Below are positions 25,175 to 34,985 of a DNA stretch of 64,000 bases, piece by piece (position 1 is the first letter of the stretch; each line of letters begins with the position of its first letter). The translations under genes were made by a program, and so were the position numbers. The stretch is from Marihabitans asiaticum (GTDB lineage: Bacteria > Actinomycetota > Actinomycetes > Actinomycetales > Dermatophilaceae): the NCBI RefSeq assembly GCF_007828725.1, contig NZ_VIUW01000002.1, positions 496,001 through 560,000 on the forward strand, given 5' to 3'. Under the pieces are notes generated by a model. The model was given only the letters and a program-made list of their open reading frames with translations, did no database searches and was not told the origin of the DNA.

Positions 25175-27061
25175 ATGGGTCACTACAAGAGCAACCTGCG
25201 CGACATCGAGTTCAACCTCTTCGAGGTCTTCGACCGCCAGGACGTCCTCGGCCAGGCCCCGTACGATGAGGTCGACGCCGACACCGCCCGCGAGATGCTC
25301 AAGGAGGTCGCCCGGCTCGCCGAGAACGAGCTGGCCGAGTCCTTCGCCGACGCCGACCGCAACCCGCCGGTCTTCGACCCCGAGACCTCCACGGTGACCA
25401 TGCCAGAGTCCTTCGCCAAGGGCTACCAGGCCTACGTCGACTCCGGCTTCTGGTCCGTCGACGCCCCTGCCGAGTACGGCGGCACGACCGCTCCCCCTTC
25501 GCTGAAGTGGGCGATGAACGAGATGGTCCTCGGCGCCAACCCGGCCATCGCGATGTTCGCCGCCTCCTACTCCTTCGGCAACCTGCTCAACATCCTCGGC
25601 AACGCCGAGCAGCGCAAGCTCGCCCGCTGGATCATCGAGAAGGGCTGGCACTGCACCATGGTGCTGACCGAGCCCGACGCCGGCTCCGACGTCGGCGCCG
25701 GTCGCACCAAGGCCAGCGACAACGGCGACGGCACGTGGAACGTCACCGGCGTCAAGCGCTTCATCACCTCCGCCGAGTCGGACATGACCGACAACGTCAT
25801 CCACTTCGTCCTCGCCCGCCCGGAGGGCGCCGGCGCCGGTACGAAGGGCCTGTCCCTCTTCATCGTCCCGAAGTACCACGTCGACCTCGAGACCGGTGAG
25901 CTCGGCGAGCGCAACGGCGCCTACGTCACCAACGTCGAGAAGAAGATGGGCCTGAAGGTCTCGACCACCTGCGAGGTCACCTTTGGCGAGAAGGAGCCGG
26001 CCATCGGCACCCTCCTCGGCGACGTGCACGACGGCATCGCCCAGATGTTCCGCGTCATCGAGCACGCCCGGATGCTCGTCGGCACCAAGGCCATCGCCAC
26101 CCTCTCGACCGGGTACCTCAACGCACTCGAGTACGCCAAGCAGCGCGTGCAGGGCCCGGACCTGACTCAGCAGACCGACAAGTCCGCCCCGCGGGTGACG
26201 ATCACCCACCACCCCGACGTGCGCCGCAGCCTCATGCTGCAGAAGGCCTACGCCGAGGGCCTGCGCGCCCTCGTGCTCTTCACCGCCACCCAGCAGGACA
26301 CCGTCGACATCGCCGAGCGGCAGACCGGCGAGACCGACCACCCGGGTGAGATCCCCGCGGACTCCCTCGCGGCGATGGCCGGCAAGGTCAACGACCTGCT
26401 CCTGCCGATCGTCAAGGGCCTGGGGTCCGAGCGGGCCTGGGTCCTGCTCGGCACCGAGTCGCTGCAGACCCTCGGCGGCTCCGGATTCCTCCAGGAGTAC
26501 CCGATCGAGCAGTACGTGCGCGACGCGAAGATCGACACCCTCTACGAGGGCACGACCGCGATCCAGGGCATGGACTTCTTCTTCCGCAAGATCATCCGGG
26601 ACCAGGCCACCGCGCTCGGCACCCTTGCCGCGCAGATCCAGGAGCTGGCGAAGGACGTCGACGCCCAGGGCGGGGAGCTGCGCCACGAGCGCGAGCTGCT
26701 CGGCAAGGCCCTCGAGGACACCCAGGGCATCATCGGCGCGATGGTCGCCCCGCTCATGGCCTCCGACCCGCGGCAGGAGGGCGGCGACGTGACCAACCTC
26801 TACAAGGTCGGGCAGAACACCACCCGCCTGCTCCTGGCGGCCGGTGACCTCGTCGTCGGCTGGCTGCTCATGCGCCAGGCGGCCGTCGCGCACGACGCGC
26901 TCGCTGCCGGCGCCAGCGAGAAGGACCGCGACTTCTACACCGGCAAGATCGCCGCGGCCCGGTTCTTCGTCACCCAGGTCCTCCCCCGCCTCGCCTCGGA
27001 GCGGGCGATCGCCGAGTCGACGGACAACGCGCTCATGGAGGTGCCGGAGGCCGCCTTCTGA
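25175..27061 (+). CDS. Acyl-CoA dehydrogenase, FadE5-like with C-terminal extension
   Basis: A 628-residue flavoenzyme. It starts [21 protein letters not shown], an N-terminal segment characteristic of the long FadE5-type dehydrogenases, followed by the FAD-binding core ([38 protein letters not shown]), the catalytic Glu in [19 protein letters not shown] and a C-terminal acyl-CoA dehydrogenase extension. It catalyses the first, FAD-linked step of fatty acyl-CoA beta-oxidation with broad chain-length range. The ATG at 25175 is preferred over longer frames that would run across the tRNA gene; AAGGAG lies 11 bases upstream. The gene is monocistronic, between tRNA-Gly and a strong terminator. The 220 bp upstream show no other gene. 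Confidence 0.93.
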   Translation: MGHYKSNLRDIEFNLFEVFDRQDVLGQAPYDEVDADTAREMLKEVARLAENELAESFADADRNPPVFDPETSTVTMPESFAKGYQAYVDSGFWSVDAPAEYGGTTAPPSLKWAMNEMVLGANPAIAMFAASYSFGNLLNILGNAEQRKLARWIIEKGWHCTMVLTEPDAGSDVGAGRTKASDNGDGTWNVTGVKRFITSAESDMTDNVIHFVLARPEGAGAGTKGLSLFIVPKYHVDLETGELGERNGAYVTNVEKKMGLKVSTTCEVTFGEKEPAIGTLLGDVHDGIAQMFRVIEHARMLVGTKAIATLSTGYLNALEYAKQRVQGPDLTQQTDKSAPRVTITHHPDVRRSLMLQKAYAEGLRALVLFTATQQDTVDIAERQTGETDHPGEIPADSLAAMAGKVNDLLLPIVKGLGSERAWVLLGTESLQTLGGSGFLQEYPIEQYVRDAKIDTLYEGTTAIQGMDFFFRKIIRDQATALGTLAAQIQELAKDVDAQGGELRHERELLGKALEDTQGIIGAMVAPLMASDPRQEGGDVTNLYKVGQNTTRLLLAAGDLVVGWLLMRQAAVAHDALAAGASEKDRDFYTGKIAAARFFVTQVLPRLASERAIAESTDNALMEVPEAAF

Positions 27062-27077
27062 CCTCCGTCACCACGCG

Positions 27078-27117
27078 CGAAGGGGTGGGAGCCGCCGATG
27101 CGGCTCCCACCCCTTCG
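27078..27117. terminator. 17-bp stem terminator between fadE-like gene and small membrane gene
   Basis: Arms 27078-27094 and 27101-27117 (CGAAGGGGTGGGAGCCG) pair perfectly. The foot is again CGAAGGGG, and the hairpin can serve both convergent genes. Confidence 0.88.
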
Positions 27118-27130
27118 TCGCCTGGTCGGG

Positions 27131-27385
27131 TCAGCGGTCCCGGTCGACGTGGACCTCGTCGTACTGGTCACCGGTGCGGGGGTCACGGTTGGTGACCCGA
27201 CGCTCGGTATAGCCGCGCGGGCCGCGGTCGCGCATCACGAGGGAGAGCAGGATGGCGAGCACGCCACCAGCCATGAAGATGTAACCGATCATCTCCAGGT
27301 TGATCCCCTCGAAGGCGTCCGCGCCGATGGCGAAGGAGAGGACGGCGCCGATGACGAGCAGGGCGATGCCGAGTCCGATGTACAT
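27131..27385 (-). CDS. Small membrane protein, DUF6458-like
   Basis: An 84-residue protein with two transmembrane segments (YIGLGIALLVIGAVLSFAIGA and MIGYIFMAGGVLAILLSLVM) and a charged tail (RDRGPRGYTERRV...DEVHVDRDR) that is probably cytoplasmic. This matches the short actinobacterial DUF6458 family, of unknown function. The start ATG 27385 has GGAGGTG seven bases upstream; the longer frame upstream is antisense noise. It is read leftward after the CopD-CtaG gene region but separated from it by 83 bp. Confidence 0.8.
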   Translation of the reverse strand: MYIGLGIALLVIGAVLSFAIGADAFEGINLEMIGYIFMAGGVLAILLSLVMRDRGPRGYTERRVTNRDPRTGDQYDEVHVDRDR

Positions 27386-27468
27386 GTGCACCTCCGGTGC
27401 GTCAGGGTCCACGAGAGCGTGGCGACTACCCACGAGTATGCCCTGCTCACGCCCCGACGGCGGGGATC

Positions 27469-29460
27469 TCAGCGCCGGGACTGCTCGCGGGCCCGCTCGC
27501 CCATCTGCTGCAGCCGGGCGTTGTAGGCCGCCAGCTCGGCCTCGCCGTCGCGGTCCGCGCGCCGGTCCAGCCGCCGGGTCTCGCGCTCGTCGCTGCGCAT
27601 CCACTGCCACGCCACCGCGACCGCGAGCACGAGCGTCGGGACCTCACCGACCCCCCACGCGATCTCGCCCCCGGTGCGCTGGTCGGCGAGCGGGTCCGGG
27701 ATCCACGGCACGTCGAGCACCCCGTAGAACTCCGGGGCGAGCAGCACCTCGCTGCGGGTGAGGATCACCCCGAAGAAGGCGTGGAAGCTGATCGTGATGA
27801 AGAGGACGACGAGCAGCGCCAGCGGCGGCCACCGCTTCGGCCCCGGGTCGATCCCGATGAGCACCCAGGTGAAGACGTACCCGCTGAGCAGGAAGTGCAC
27901 CATCATCAGCACGTGCCCGGAGTGGGTGCTCATGCCCAGCTCGAGCAGCGGGCTGTAGTAGAAGAGCGCCATGCTGAAGAAGAAGATCGCCGCCGCCACC
28001 GCGGGGTTGGCCACGACCTGCAGGTAGCGCGAGTGCACCGCGGCAAGGAGCAGCTCGCGGGGCCCGAGCGTCTTGTCCTTGCGCGCCGGCAGCGCGCGGA
28101 GCGCGAGGGTGATCGGGGCACCCGGCACGAGGAAGAGCGGCACGATCATCGCCACCGCCATGTGCGAGATCATGTGCCAGCTGAATGAGACCTTGCCGAA
28201 GACGCCGGCCGCGCCGCTCGTCGCGTAGACGAAGAGCAGCCAGCCCACCACCCACGAGACCGTGCGCAGGAGGGACCAGGCGTCCCCCCTTCGCCGTAGT
28301 CGGACCACCCAGCGCAGGTACTGGACGACGGCAACCGCGGCGACCCCCAGCCACAGCCAGTCGACCTGCCAGTCGGTCAGCCAGCTCGCCGCGCTCGGCG
28401 CGCCCGGGTCGGGGTAGCCGGTGAGGGCGTAGATCGTGGAGTCGGGAGTCTCGACGAGCACCTCCGCGGGCGGTGGGGTGCGACCGATCGCCGCGCCGAT
28501 CCCGAAGGCGCCGCCCATGACGGCCAGCTCACCGAGGACAAGACGGGCGAAGGGGGCAGCCTCCCCCTCCTCGAGCCGGTCGACGAACCTGCGACGGTGC
28601 CACCAGCCGAAGACGCCGAGGGCCACCCCCAGGGCCAGCTTGATCGCGAGCAACGCCCCGTAGCGGGTGAAGAGGTTGTCCCAGGCGACGAGGTTGATCC
28701 ACGCGAGGAGCAGGCCCGAGGCGATGATGCCGACGTAGCACCAGGCGGCGGCCACCGAGTAGCGGCGCACCGAGATGGCGAGGTGCGCGCCGAGGTCGCG
28801 GCGCAGCCAGGCCAGGGCGGCCAGACCGCCGACCCAGATCGTCGCGGCGAGCAGGTGCACCCCGAGGGCGTTGACCCCGGACATGTGGTCCAGTGCGGCC
28901 GCGGAGTGGCCGGTCAGCGCGAGCGGGATGAGCGCGAAGCAGGCCCCGAAGAAGGCCCACGCGAGCACCGCCTTGGAGTCGCTGCCCACCGCCGCGAGGA
29001 GGACCGCGGCGACGACGATCGCGGAGATGAGGTTCATCCGCAGCAGCTCGAGATCCCAGACGACGGGCAGCATCTGCCCGAGGAGGTCCGGGCTGGTGAG
29101 CGGCAGCCCCGCGAGGTCGGCGAAGGTGAGCACGACGAGGGCGAGCAGGCATGCCAGCCACACGGCGCCCGAGATCATCGCGACCCGTGCCGCGCTGGCC
29201 CGGCGCCGGGTCCGCGTGGTCTCGGGCACGACGAAGGCCGCGACGAAGAGGAAGCCGACGGTCAGCGCCGCAGCGACGTCGTGCACCGCGGTGAGCACCG
29301 GGATGCCCCAGCGCACGACCGCGCCCGGGTCGCCGGCCTCGTAGGCGAGCGTCGCGCTGCCGAGCACCGCGCCGACGACGACCGCGACGAGCGTGGCCGC
29401 CGCGAGCACGCCGACGGCGAGCGGGCCGCCGCGCCGCTGGGCGAGCGAGGGTGAGGGCAT
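27469..29460 (-). CDS. CopD-CtaG fusion: copper import / cytochrome oxidase assembly membrane protein
   Basis: A 663-residue polytopic membrane protein. Residues 1-330 have eight or so hydrophobic segments with the CopD pattern (GVHLLAATIWVGGLAAL, histidines at helix ends such as TGHSAAALDHMSG). Residues about 370-630 match CtaG, the caa3 oxidase assembly factor (FSWHMISHMAVAMIVPLFLVPGAPITLAL, MVHFLLSGYVFTW, SFHAFFGVIL), with clustered His/Met that could bind copper. Such fusions are widespread in actinobacteria and link copper supply to CuA/CuB assembly of haem-copper oxidase. The cytoplasmic tail is charged and coiled-coil-like. The start ATG 29460 gives a normal N-terminus; no oxidase gene is adjacent. 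Confidence 0.9.
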   Translation of the reverse strand: MPSPSLAQRRGGPLAVGVLAAATLVAVVVGAVLGSATLAYEAGDPGAVVRWGIPVLTAVHDVAAALTVGFLFVAAFVVPETTRTRRRASAARVAMISGAVWLACLLALVVLTFADLAGLPLTSPDLLGQMLPVVWDLELLRMNLISAIVVAAVLLAAVGSDSKAVLAWAFFGACFALIPLALTGHSAAALDHMSGVNALGVHLLAATIWVGGLAALAWLRRDLGAHLAISVRRYSVAAAWCYVGIIASGLLLAWINLVAWDNLFTRYGALLAIKLALGVALGVFGWWHRRRFVDRLEEGEAAPFARLVLGELAVMGGAFGIGAAIGRTPPPAEVLVETPDSTIYALTGYPDPGAPSAASWLTDWQVDWLWLGVAAVAVVQYLRWVVRLRRRGDAWSLLRTVSWVVGWLLFVYATSGAAGVFGKVSFSWHMISHMAVAMIVPLFLVPGAPITLALRALPARKDKTLGPRELLLAAVHSRYLQVVANPAVAAAIFFFSMALFYYSPLLELGMSTHSGHVLMMVHFLLSGYVFTWVLIGIDPGPKRWPPLALLVVLFITISFHAFFGVILTRSEVLLAPEFYGVLDVPWIPDPLADQRTGGEIAWGVGEVPTLVLAVAVAWQWMRSDERETRRLDRRADRDGEAELAAYNARLQQMGERAREQSRR

Positions 29461-29506
29461 GGCAGCACACTAGATCTGCCGCCGGCCCCGCTCGGACCTG
29501 GGGTCT

Positions 29507-30934
29507 TCAGGCCCAGACGAGCGCCTGCCCCGGGTCGTGCAGGAGGGCGGCGAGGTCGGCGAGCACCTTGCTGCCGAGCTCGCCGTCGACGAGCCGGTGG
29601 TCGAAGGAGAGCGCGAGCTGGGTCACCCAGCGCGGCTCGATCGACTCGACGCCGTCGCGCTGGACCACCCAGGGCTGGCGCCGCACCGCCCCGAAGGCGA
29701 GGATCGCCGCCTCGCCGGGGTTGAGGATCGGCGTGCCGGTGTCGACGCCGAAGACCCCGACGTTGGTGATCGTCACCGTGCCCCCGGCGAAGTCGGCCGG
29801 GGTGGTCTTGCCCTCGCGCGCGGTGGCGACGAGCTCGGCCATGGCGTCGGCCAGCTCCCGCATCGACATCGCGTCGGCCGCCTTGATGTTCGGCACGACG
29901 AGCCCGCGGGGGGTCGCTGCCGCGATGCCGAGGTTGACGTCGCGGCTGTAGACGATCTCCTGGGCGTCCTCGTCCCAGGAGGCGTTGACCTCCGGGTTGC
30001 GCCGGATCGCCAGGCAGAGCGCCTTGGCCACGACGAGCAGCGGCGTCACCTTGGTGTCGCGGAAGGCCTTGTCGCCCTTGAGCCGCTCGACCAGCTCCAT
30101 CGTCGCCGTGACGTCGACGGTGATGAACTCCGTGACGTGCGGGGCGGTGAAGGCCGAGGCCACCATCGCCTCGGCGGTGCGCTTGCGCACCCCCTTGATC
30201 GGCACCCGGGTCTGCTCAGGGGCGTCGCCCGCCCGGGAGGCGGTGCGCTGGGAGTCCTGCGACGAGCCACCATCTGCCGGCGATGCGGACGCCGCGGCCT
30301 GCACGTCCTCGCGGGTGACGACGCCACCGTCGCCGGTGGGCGTGATCGAGGCGAGGTCCACGCCGAGGTCCTTGGCCAGCTTGCGCACCGGAGGCTTGGC
30401 CAGCGCGCGGGCCCGCTCGCCGGTCGCCTGCTCCGGGGCCCGCTCGGGATCGGGCGAAGGGGTGGGAGGCGCCGCCTGCGGCTCGGCGCCCGCCTCCGGG
30501 GAGTCTCCCGCCGGACCGGGCTGAGCCGCCCCCTTCGCCCCTCCGCGGCGGGCGCGACGCTTCGTCGACCCCGCCTTCGCGCCGTAGCCGACGAGGTTCG
30601 GCCCCGAGGACTCGTCGCCCCCTTCGCTGCTCGGGGTCTGTCCAGACTCGCCGGACTCGGCGGAACCACCGTCCGGGTCGGCCGGGGCGTCACCGCCGGT
30701 GTCGATGACGATGATCGGCGAGCCCACCTCGACGGTGTCGCCCTCGCTGGCCAGCAGCTCCACGACCGTGCCCGCGAAGGGGATCGGCAGCTCGACCAGT
30801 GACTTGGCGGTCTCGACCTCGACGACCATGTCGTTGACCTTCACCTCGTCGCCGACGGCGACCCGCCAGGTCACGAGGTCGGCCTCGGTCAGGCCCTCAC
30901 CGGGGTCAGGGAGGTTGAACTTCTGCATCGCCAT
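29507..30934 (-). CDS. 2-oxoacid dehydrogenase E2 (dihydrolipoamide acyltransferase)
   Basis: A 475-residue E2 with one lipoyl domain (Lys in EVETAKSLVELP at about residue 44), a long Pro/Ala/Gly linker, a peripheral-subunit-binding domain (KPPVRKLAKDLGVDLASITPTGDGGVVTREDV, about 186-217) and a catalytic domain ending in SFDHRLVDGEL with the active His and Asp. It transfers the acyl group from E1 to CoA. It is the last gene of a three-gene operon with E1 alpha and beta, one base after the E1 beta stop. As actinobacterial pyruvate dehydrogenase normally uses single-chain AceE, this complex more likely handles branched-chain 2-oxoacids. Start ATG 30934 follows immediately. No E3 gene is adjacent. 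Confidence 0.92.
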   Translation of the reverse strand: MAMQKFNLPDPGEGLTEADLVTWRVAVGDEVKVNDMVVEVETAKSLVELPIPFAGTVVELLASEGDTVEVGSPIIVIDTGGDAPADPDGGSAESGESGQTPSSEGGDESSGPNLVGYGAKAGSTKRRARRGGAKGAAQPGPAGDSPEAGAEPQAAPPTPSPDPERAPEQATGERARALAKPPVRKLAKDLGVDLASITPTGDGGVVTREDVQAAASASPADGGSSQDSQRTASRAGDAPEQTRVPIKGVRKRTAEAMVASAFTAPHVTEFITVDVTATMELVERLKGDKAFRDTKVTPLLVVAKALCLAIRRNPEVNASWDEDAQEIVYSRDVNLGIAAATPRGLVVPNIKAADAMSMRELADAMAELVATAREGKTTPADFAGGTVTITNVGVFGVDTGTPILNPGEAAILAFGAVRRQPWVVQRDGVESIEPRWVTQLALSFDHRLVDGELGSKVLADLAALLHDPGQALVWA

Positions 30935-30935
30935 G

Positions 30936-31925
30936 TCAGTACTCCAGGCTGCGGTCGACGGCGTCGAGGACTCGGTCGAGGTCGGGGAGGAAGTTCTCCT
31001 CGAAGCGGCTCGGCGGATAGGGGATGTTGTAGCCGCCGACCCGCAGCACCGGCGCCTCGAGGTGGTAAAAGCACTCCTGCTGGATCTGCGCGGCCAGCTC
31101 GGCGCCCAGCCCAAGGAAGGTCTGCGCCTCGTGCACGACGACCGCGTGGCCGGTCTTCTTCACCGACGCCAGGATCGTCTCGGTGTCCAGCGGGCTGAGG
31201 CTGCGCAGGTCGACCACCTCGAGGCTGCGTCCCTCCTCGGCCGCGGCGTCGGCGGCGGCGAGGCAGACCTTGGCCATCGGGCCGTAGCAGAGCAAGGTGA
31301 GGTCCTCCCCTTCGCGGACCACCCGCGCCTCGTGCAGGCCGCGCTCGGGCCCGGCGTCGGGGTCGACCTCGATCGCGCCGCGCTCGTGGTAGCGGCGCTT
31401 GGGCTCGAAGAAGATCACCGGGTCGTCGGACTCGATGGCCTGCTGGATCATCCAGTAGCCGTCGGCGGCGTTCGAGCAGGCGACGACCCGCAGCCCGGCG
31501 GTGTGGGCGAAGTAGGTCTCGTTGGACTCGCTGTGGTGCTCGACCGCGCCGATGCCACCGCCGCAGGGGATGCGGATGACCATCGGCACCGTGAGGTGAC
31601 CCAGGGAGCGGGCGTGCATCTTCGCGACCTGGCTGACGATCTGGTCGAAGGCCGGGTAGACGAAGCCGTCGAACTGGATCTCGACCACCGGTCGGTACCC
31701 GCGCAGCGCGAGGCCGACGGCCGAGCCGACGATCCCGGACTCCGCGAGCGGGGTGTCGAGCACCCGGTCCTCGCCGAAGTCCTTCTGCAGGCCCTCGGTG
31801 ATCCGGAAGACCCCACCGAGCTTGCCGACGTCCTCACCCATGAGGACGACCTTCGGGTCCTTCTCCATCGCCGCCCGCAGGCCGGCGTTCAACCCCTTCG
31901 CCAGGGTGAGCTTGCTGCCAGCCAT
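30936..31925 (-). CDS. Branched-chain-type 2-oxoacid dehydrogenase E1 beta subunit
   Basis: A 329-residue transketolase-like subunit: VLMGEDVGKLGGVFRITEGL, DTPLAESGIVGSAVGLALRGYRPVVEIQF, RIPCGGGIGAVEHHSES (with the catalytic-site histidines) and a C-terminal domain SLSPLDTETILASVKKTG. With E1 alpha it makes the thiamine-diphosphate active site that decarboxylates 2-oxoacids. ATG 31925 overlaps the E1 alpha TGA as ATGA, so the subunits are co-translated in equal amounts. A longer frame upstream is out-of-frame noise within E1 alpha. Confidence 0.93.
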   Translation of the reverse strand: MAGSKLTLAKGLNAGLRAAMEKDPKVVLMGEDVGKLGGVFRITEGLQKDFGEDRVLDTPLAESGIVGSAVGLALRGYRPVVEIQFDGFVYPAFDQIVSQVAKMHARSLGHLTVPMVIRIPCGGGIGAVEHHSESNETYFAHTAGLRVVACSNAADGYWMIQQAIESDDPVIFFEPKRRYHERGAIEVDPDAGPERGLHEARVVREGEDLTLLCYGPMAKVCLAAADAAAEEGRSLEVVDLRSLSPLDTETILASVKKTGHAVVVHEAQTFLGLGAELAAQIQQECFYHLEAPVLRVGGYNIPYPPSRFEENFLPDLDRVLDAVDRSLEY

Positions 31926-33160
31926 CAGTGCGCCCCCTCCTGCACGAAGCTCTCCTGGTACTCGACGAACTCGGCCCGCTCCCGCTCGGTCACCGGGTGC
32001 GGCTCGGCGTAGATGTGGTCGAACATCGCCTCCTGCGGCGGATCGGGCATCGTCTGGCAGGCGTGCCGGATCCGGGCGGCGATCTCGTCGGCCTCGGCGT
32101 CGATCTCGTCGAAGAAGTCGGGCTCGGCGTGCCCGCGCTCCTCCATGAACCCGCGCATCCGCTTGATCGGGTCCTTCTCGCGCCAGATCTCGACCTCGGC
32201 GTCGGAGCGGTACTTCGTCGGGTCGTCGGAGGTGGTGTGAGCACCCATGCGGTAGGTGTAGGCCTCGATGAGGGTCGGCCCCTGGCCGCTGCGTGCGCGG
32301 TCCAGCGCGGCGACCGAGACCGCGTAGGTCGCGAGCGGGTCGTTGCCGTCGACGAGGACGCCGGGGATGCCGAAGCCGCGGGAGCGCTGGTAGGGCGGGA
32401 TGGTGAACTGCTTCTCGTTCGGCTCCGAGATCGCCCACTGGTTGTTCTGCACGAAGAAGACGACCGGGGCCGCGGCGACGGAGGCGAAGACGAGCGCCTC
32501 GTTGTAGTCACCCTGGGCCGTGCCGCCGTCGCCGGTGAAGGCCATCACCGCGGTGTCCCGCTCCGGGTCGCCGGTGGCGACGTCGCCGTCGGTCTGGACG
32601 CCCATCGCGTAGCCGGTCGCGTGGAGCATCTGGTTGCCGATGACGATCGTGTAGAGGTGGAAGTTGTTCTCGTTGGAGTTCCACCCGCCGTGGTTGACCC
32701 CGCGGTACATGCCGAGGAGGTTCTCTGGGGGGACCCCCTTGCACCAGGCAACGCCGTGCTCGCGGTAGCCGGGGAAGGCGTAGTCCTGAGGCTTCAGGGC
32801 CCGGCCGGCGCCGACCTGGGCGGCCTCCTGGCCGAGCAGGCTGGGCCACAGGCCGAGCTCGCCCTGGCGTTGCAGCGCGTGCCCCTCGGCGTCGATCCGG
32901 CGCACGAGGACGAGGTCGCGGTAGATCTCGCGCGCGTCCTGCGAGGTCATGTCCTCGACGATCTGGGCGTACGGCGCGTTGGCCTCGGTGGTCTCGAGCC
33001 GGTTGCCGTCGGCATCGACGAACTGGACCATGTCGGGGTTGTCCGACGAGTAGTGCCCGGTGATCTCGGAGGGGGGCCGCGGACCGGCCGCCGAGGTGTC
33101 GAAGGCCGAGCGCATGTCGGCGTTGGCTGCCCGGTCCTCCGCGACATCCTTGTCGCTCAT
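31925..33160 (-). CDS. Branched-chain-type 2-oxoacid dehydrogenase E1 alpha subunit
   Basis: A 411-residue E1 alpha with the thiamine-diphosphate motif GDGGTAQGDYNEALVFASVAAAPVVFFVQNN and the phosphorylation-loop-like region YRMGAHTTSDDPTKYRSDAEVE typical of branched-chain and pyruvate dehydrogenases. The start ATG 33160 (MSDKDVAED) is chosen because GAGGAG lies seven bases before it; an ATG six bases upstream would overlap that site. First gene of the E1 alpha-E1 beta-E2 operon. Upstream lie three 31-bp repeats that may be operator sites. The product oxidatively decarboxylates branched-chain keto acids from Val, Leu and Ile, feeding branched fatty acid primers or catabolism. Confidence 0.92.
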   Translation of the reverse strand: MSDKDVAEDRAANADMRSAFDTSAAGPRPPSEITGHYSSDNPDMVQFVDADGNRLETTEANAPYAQIVEDMTSQDAREIYRDLVLVRRIDAEGHALQRQGELGLWPSLLGQEAAQVGAGRALKPQDYAFPGYREHGVAWCKGVPPENLLGMYRGVNHGGWNSNENNFHLYTIVIGNQMLHATGYAMGVQTDGDVATGDPERDTAVMAFTGDGGTAQGDYNEALVFASVAAAPVVFFVQNNQWAISEPNEKQFTIPPYQRSRGFGIPGVLVDGNDPLATYAVSVAALDRARSGQGPTLIEAYTYRMGAHTTSDDPTKYRSDAEVEIWREKDPIKRMRGFMEERGHAEPDFFDEIDAEADEIAARIRHACQTMPDPPQEAMFDHIYAEPHPVTERERAEFVEYQESFVQEGAH

Positions 33161-33340
33161 CTGCATCTCCTCTTCGTCGACCGAGGCGAAGGGGGTGACC
33201 TGCCCGGTCGTGAGCCCGCACCGTCTCGGGTGCGTCAGGGACGAACGCGCCGCAGCGGTTGTGAGCCACGGCACATGGTGCGGCGCTCACGCTACCGCGT
33301 GGTCGCCAGACGCCTCCAACCCACCCATCCCCCTCCGTCG

Positions 33341-33424
33341 CACCTGCCAAGGCAGGTGCGAGAAGACCGGGTACTTGCCTTGGCAGGTGCGAGAGGTCCG
33401 GGTACTTGCCTTGGCAGGTGCGAG
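33341..33424. repeat. Three 31-bp direct repeats containing a palindrome, upstream of the E1-E2 operon
   Basis: GGCAGGTGCGAG recurs at 33351, 33382 and 33413, spaced exactly 31 bp, and each is part of a dyad (CACCTGCC-AA-GGCAGGTG in the first, TTGCCTTGGCAGG in the others). Three helical turns between copies puts all on one face of the DNA. They lie 180-260 bp upstream of the E1 alpha start and just after the aminotransferase stop. Either an operator array or a repeated terminator element. Confidence 0.75.
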
Positions 33425-33426
33425 GG

Positions 33427-34530
33427 TCAGGGGCCGAAGGCGGCGGCCACATCGATCAGCCGGTCGTTGGCCTCGGGCTCGCCGATGGTCACCCGCACCC
33501 CGTCGCTGCCGTAGGGGCGGACGGACAGGCCCGCCTGCTCGCAGGCCTGCACGAAGGCTGCGGTCCGCTCGCGGAGCGGGAACCAGACGAAGTTCGCCCC
33601 GCTCTGCGGCACGTCCCAGCCCTGCTCACGCAGCGCGGCGACCACCCGGGCGCGCTCGGCGACGAGGTCGGCGACCCGGGCGTCGAGCTCGTCCTGCGCG
33701 TCGAGCGAGGCCAGGGCGGCGACCTGGGCGAGCGTGTTCACCCCGAAGGGGGTGGCCGTCTTGCGCAGCGCCTCGGCGAGCGGCTCGTGGGCCACCGCAT
33801 AGCCGACCCGCAGCCCGGCGAGGCCGTACGCCTTGGAGAAGGTGCGCAGCACCGCGACGTGCGGGTAGGCCTGGTGGATCTCCAGCGCCCGAACCGCGTC
33901 CTCGCCCTCGACGAACTCCAGGTAGGCCTCGTCGATGACGACGAGAACGTCCCGGGGCACCTGCTCGACGAAGTCGACCAGCTCCTCGTGGGTCACGGTC
34001 GGCCCGGTGGGGTTGTTGGGCGTGCACACGAGCACCACCCGCGTCCGGTCGGTGATCGCCGCTCGCATCGCCGGCAGGTCGTGCCGGTGCTCCTCGGTGA
34101 GCGGCACCGCGACGGGCACGGCGCCGGCCAGGCTCACGACGATCGGGTAGGCCTCGAAGCTGCGCCAGGCGAAGACCACCTCGTCACCGTCGTCGCAGGT
34201 CGCCTGAATGATCTGCCCGAGCACCCCGACGCTGCCGGTGCCCGTCGCGATCCGGGCGGCGGGGACGGCGAGCCGCTTCGCGAGCGCCTCGGTCAGCGCG
34301 CTCACCCCCATGTCGGGGTAGCGGTTGATCGCGCCGGCCGCGTCGCGGACCGCCTCGAGCACCGACGGCAGCGGTGGGTAAGGGTTCTCGTTGGAGCTGA
34401 CCTTGTAGACGGTGAGCCCGTCCCGGGGAGCCGGGGGCTTGCCGGCGACGTAGGCCGGGACGGCGTCGAGCGCGGCCCGGATCCGCACCTCGGCGGTGGT
34501 GTCGGGCTGGTCGCGGGCCTGCTCGCCCAT
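33427..34530 (-). CDS. PLP-dependent aminotransferase, histidinol-phosphate/aromatic type
   Basis: A 367-residue fold-type I aminotransferase. [15 protein letters not shown] (substrate loop), the phosphate-binding region [36 protein letters not shown] with the PLP-binding Asp/Tyr, and the Schiff-base Lys in [16 protein letters not shown] are all present. This matches HisC and the actinobacterial Pat aromatic aminotransferase; with no his genes adjacent and a location beside the branched-chain dehydrogenase operon, a general aromatic or branched-chain transaminase role is as likely as histidine synthesis. ATG 34530 overlaps the stop of the upstream gene by one base (TGATG). Confidence 0.88.
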   Translation of the reverse strand: MGEQARDQPDTTAEVRIRAALDAVPAYVAGKPPAPRDGLTVYKVSSNENPYPPLPSVLEAVRDAAGAINRYPDMGVSALTEALAKRLAVPAARIATGTGSVGVLGQIIQATCDDGDEVVFAWRSFEAYPIVVSLAGAVPVAVPLTEEHRHDLPAMRAAITDRTRVVLVCTPNNPTGPTVTHEELVDFVEQVPRDVLVVIDEAYLEFVEGEDAVRALEIHQAYPHVAVLRTFSKAYGLAGLRVGYAVAHEPLAEALRKTATPFGVNTLAQVAALASLDAQDELDARVADLVAERARVVAALREQGWDVPQSGANFVWFPLRERTAAFVQACEQAGLSVRPYGSDGVRVTIGEPEANDRLIDVAAAFGP

Positions 34531-34919
34531 CACTCGTCGTCGTCCGGGAGGACGAAGCTGAGCACCATCGCGACGATGGTGATGATCAGCGCCCCGATGA
34601 CCGCATCCCAGAAGAAGTCGTCGATGGCGAAGCTCAGGCCCAGCGGATCGGCGATCCACTCGGTGAGCTGAAGCATGAACGCGTTGACGATGAACGTGAA
34701 GAGCCCGAGCGTCAGCACGATGAAGGGGAAGGACAGCAGCTTGGCGATCGGCTTGACGATCGCGTTGACCACCCCGAAGAGCAGCGCGACGAGGATCACC
34801 GTGGTGAACTTCGAGGCGAACTTCGAGTCGTCGGTGGCCAGGTGGATCCCGCCCACGAGGAAGGCCGCGAGCCAGAGTCCCACCGCGTTGATCGCGGTCC
34901 TGATGGCAAAGTTGAGCAT
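34530..34919 (-). CDS. Phage-holin-4 (YvlD) family membrane protein
   Basis: A 129-residue protein with four predicted transmembrane segments and the family features [40 protein letters not shown]. Despite the family name these are host envelope proteins of unknown function, widespread in bacteria, and no phage genes are adjacent. The acidic end DDDE is cytoplasmic. It overlaps the aminotransferase start by one base and is probably co-transcribed with it. Confidence 0.88.
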   Translation of the reverse strand: MLNFAIRTAINAVGLWLAAFLVGGIHLATDDSKFASKFTTVILVALLFGVVNAIVKPIAKLLSFPFIVLTLGLFTFIVNAFMLQLTEWIADPLGLSFAIDDFFWDAVIGALIITIVAMVLSFVLPDDDE

Positions 34920-34985
34920 GGGTGCAGTGTGGCAGGCGGGGTGATCATCGGCACCCCTGTGGCCACTCCGGGTGACTCATGGGGC

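Noticed and set aside
33341-33424. Possible CRISPR array (three repeats of 31 bp)
   Set aside because: Copies are contiguous with no unique spacers, are palindromic in part, and no cas gene is near.
34530-34919. Prophage holin
   Set aside because: The family name is historical; four-helix YvlD-type proteins are chromosomal and no phage genes are nearby.
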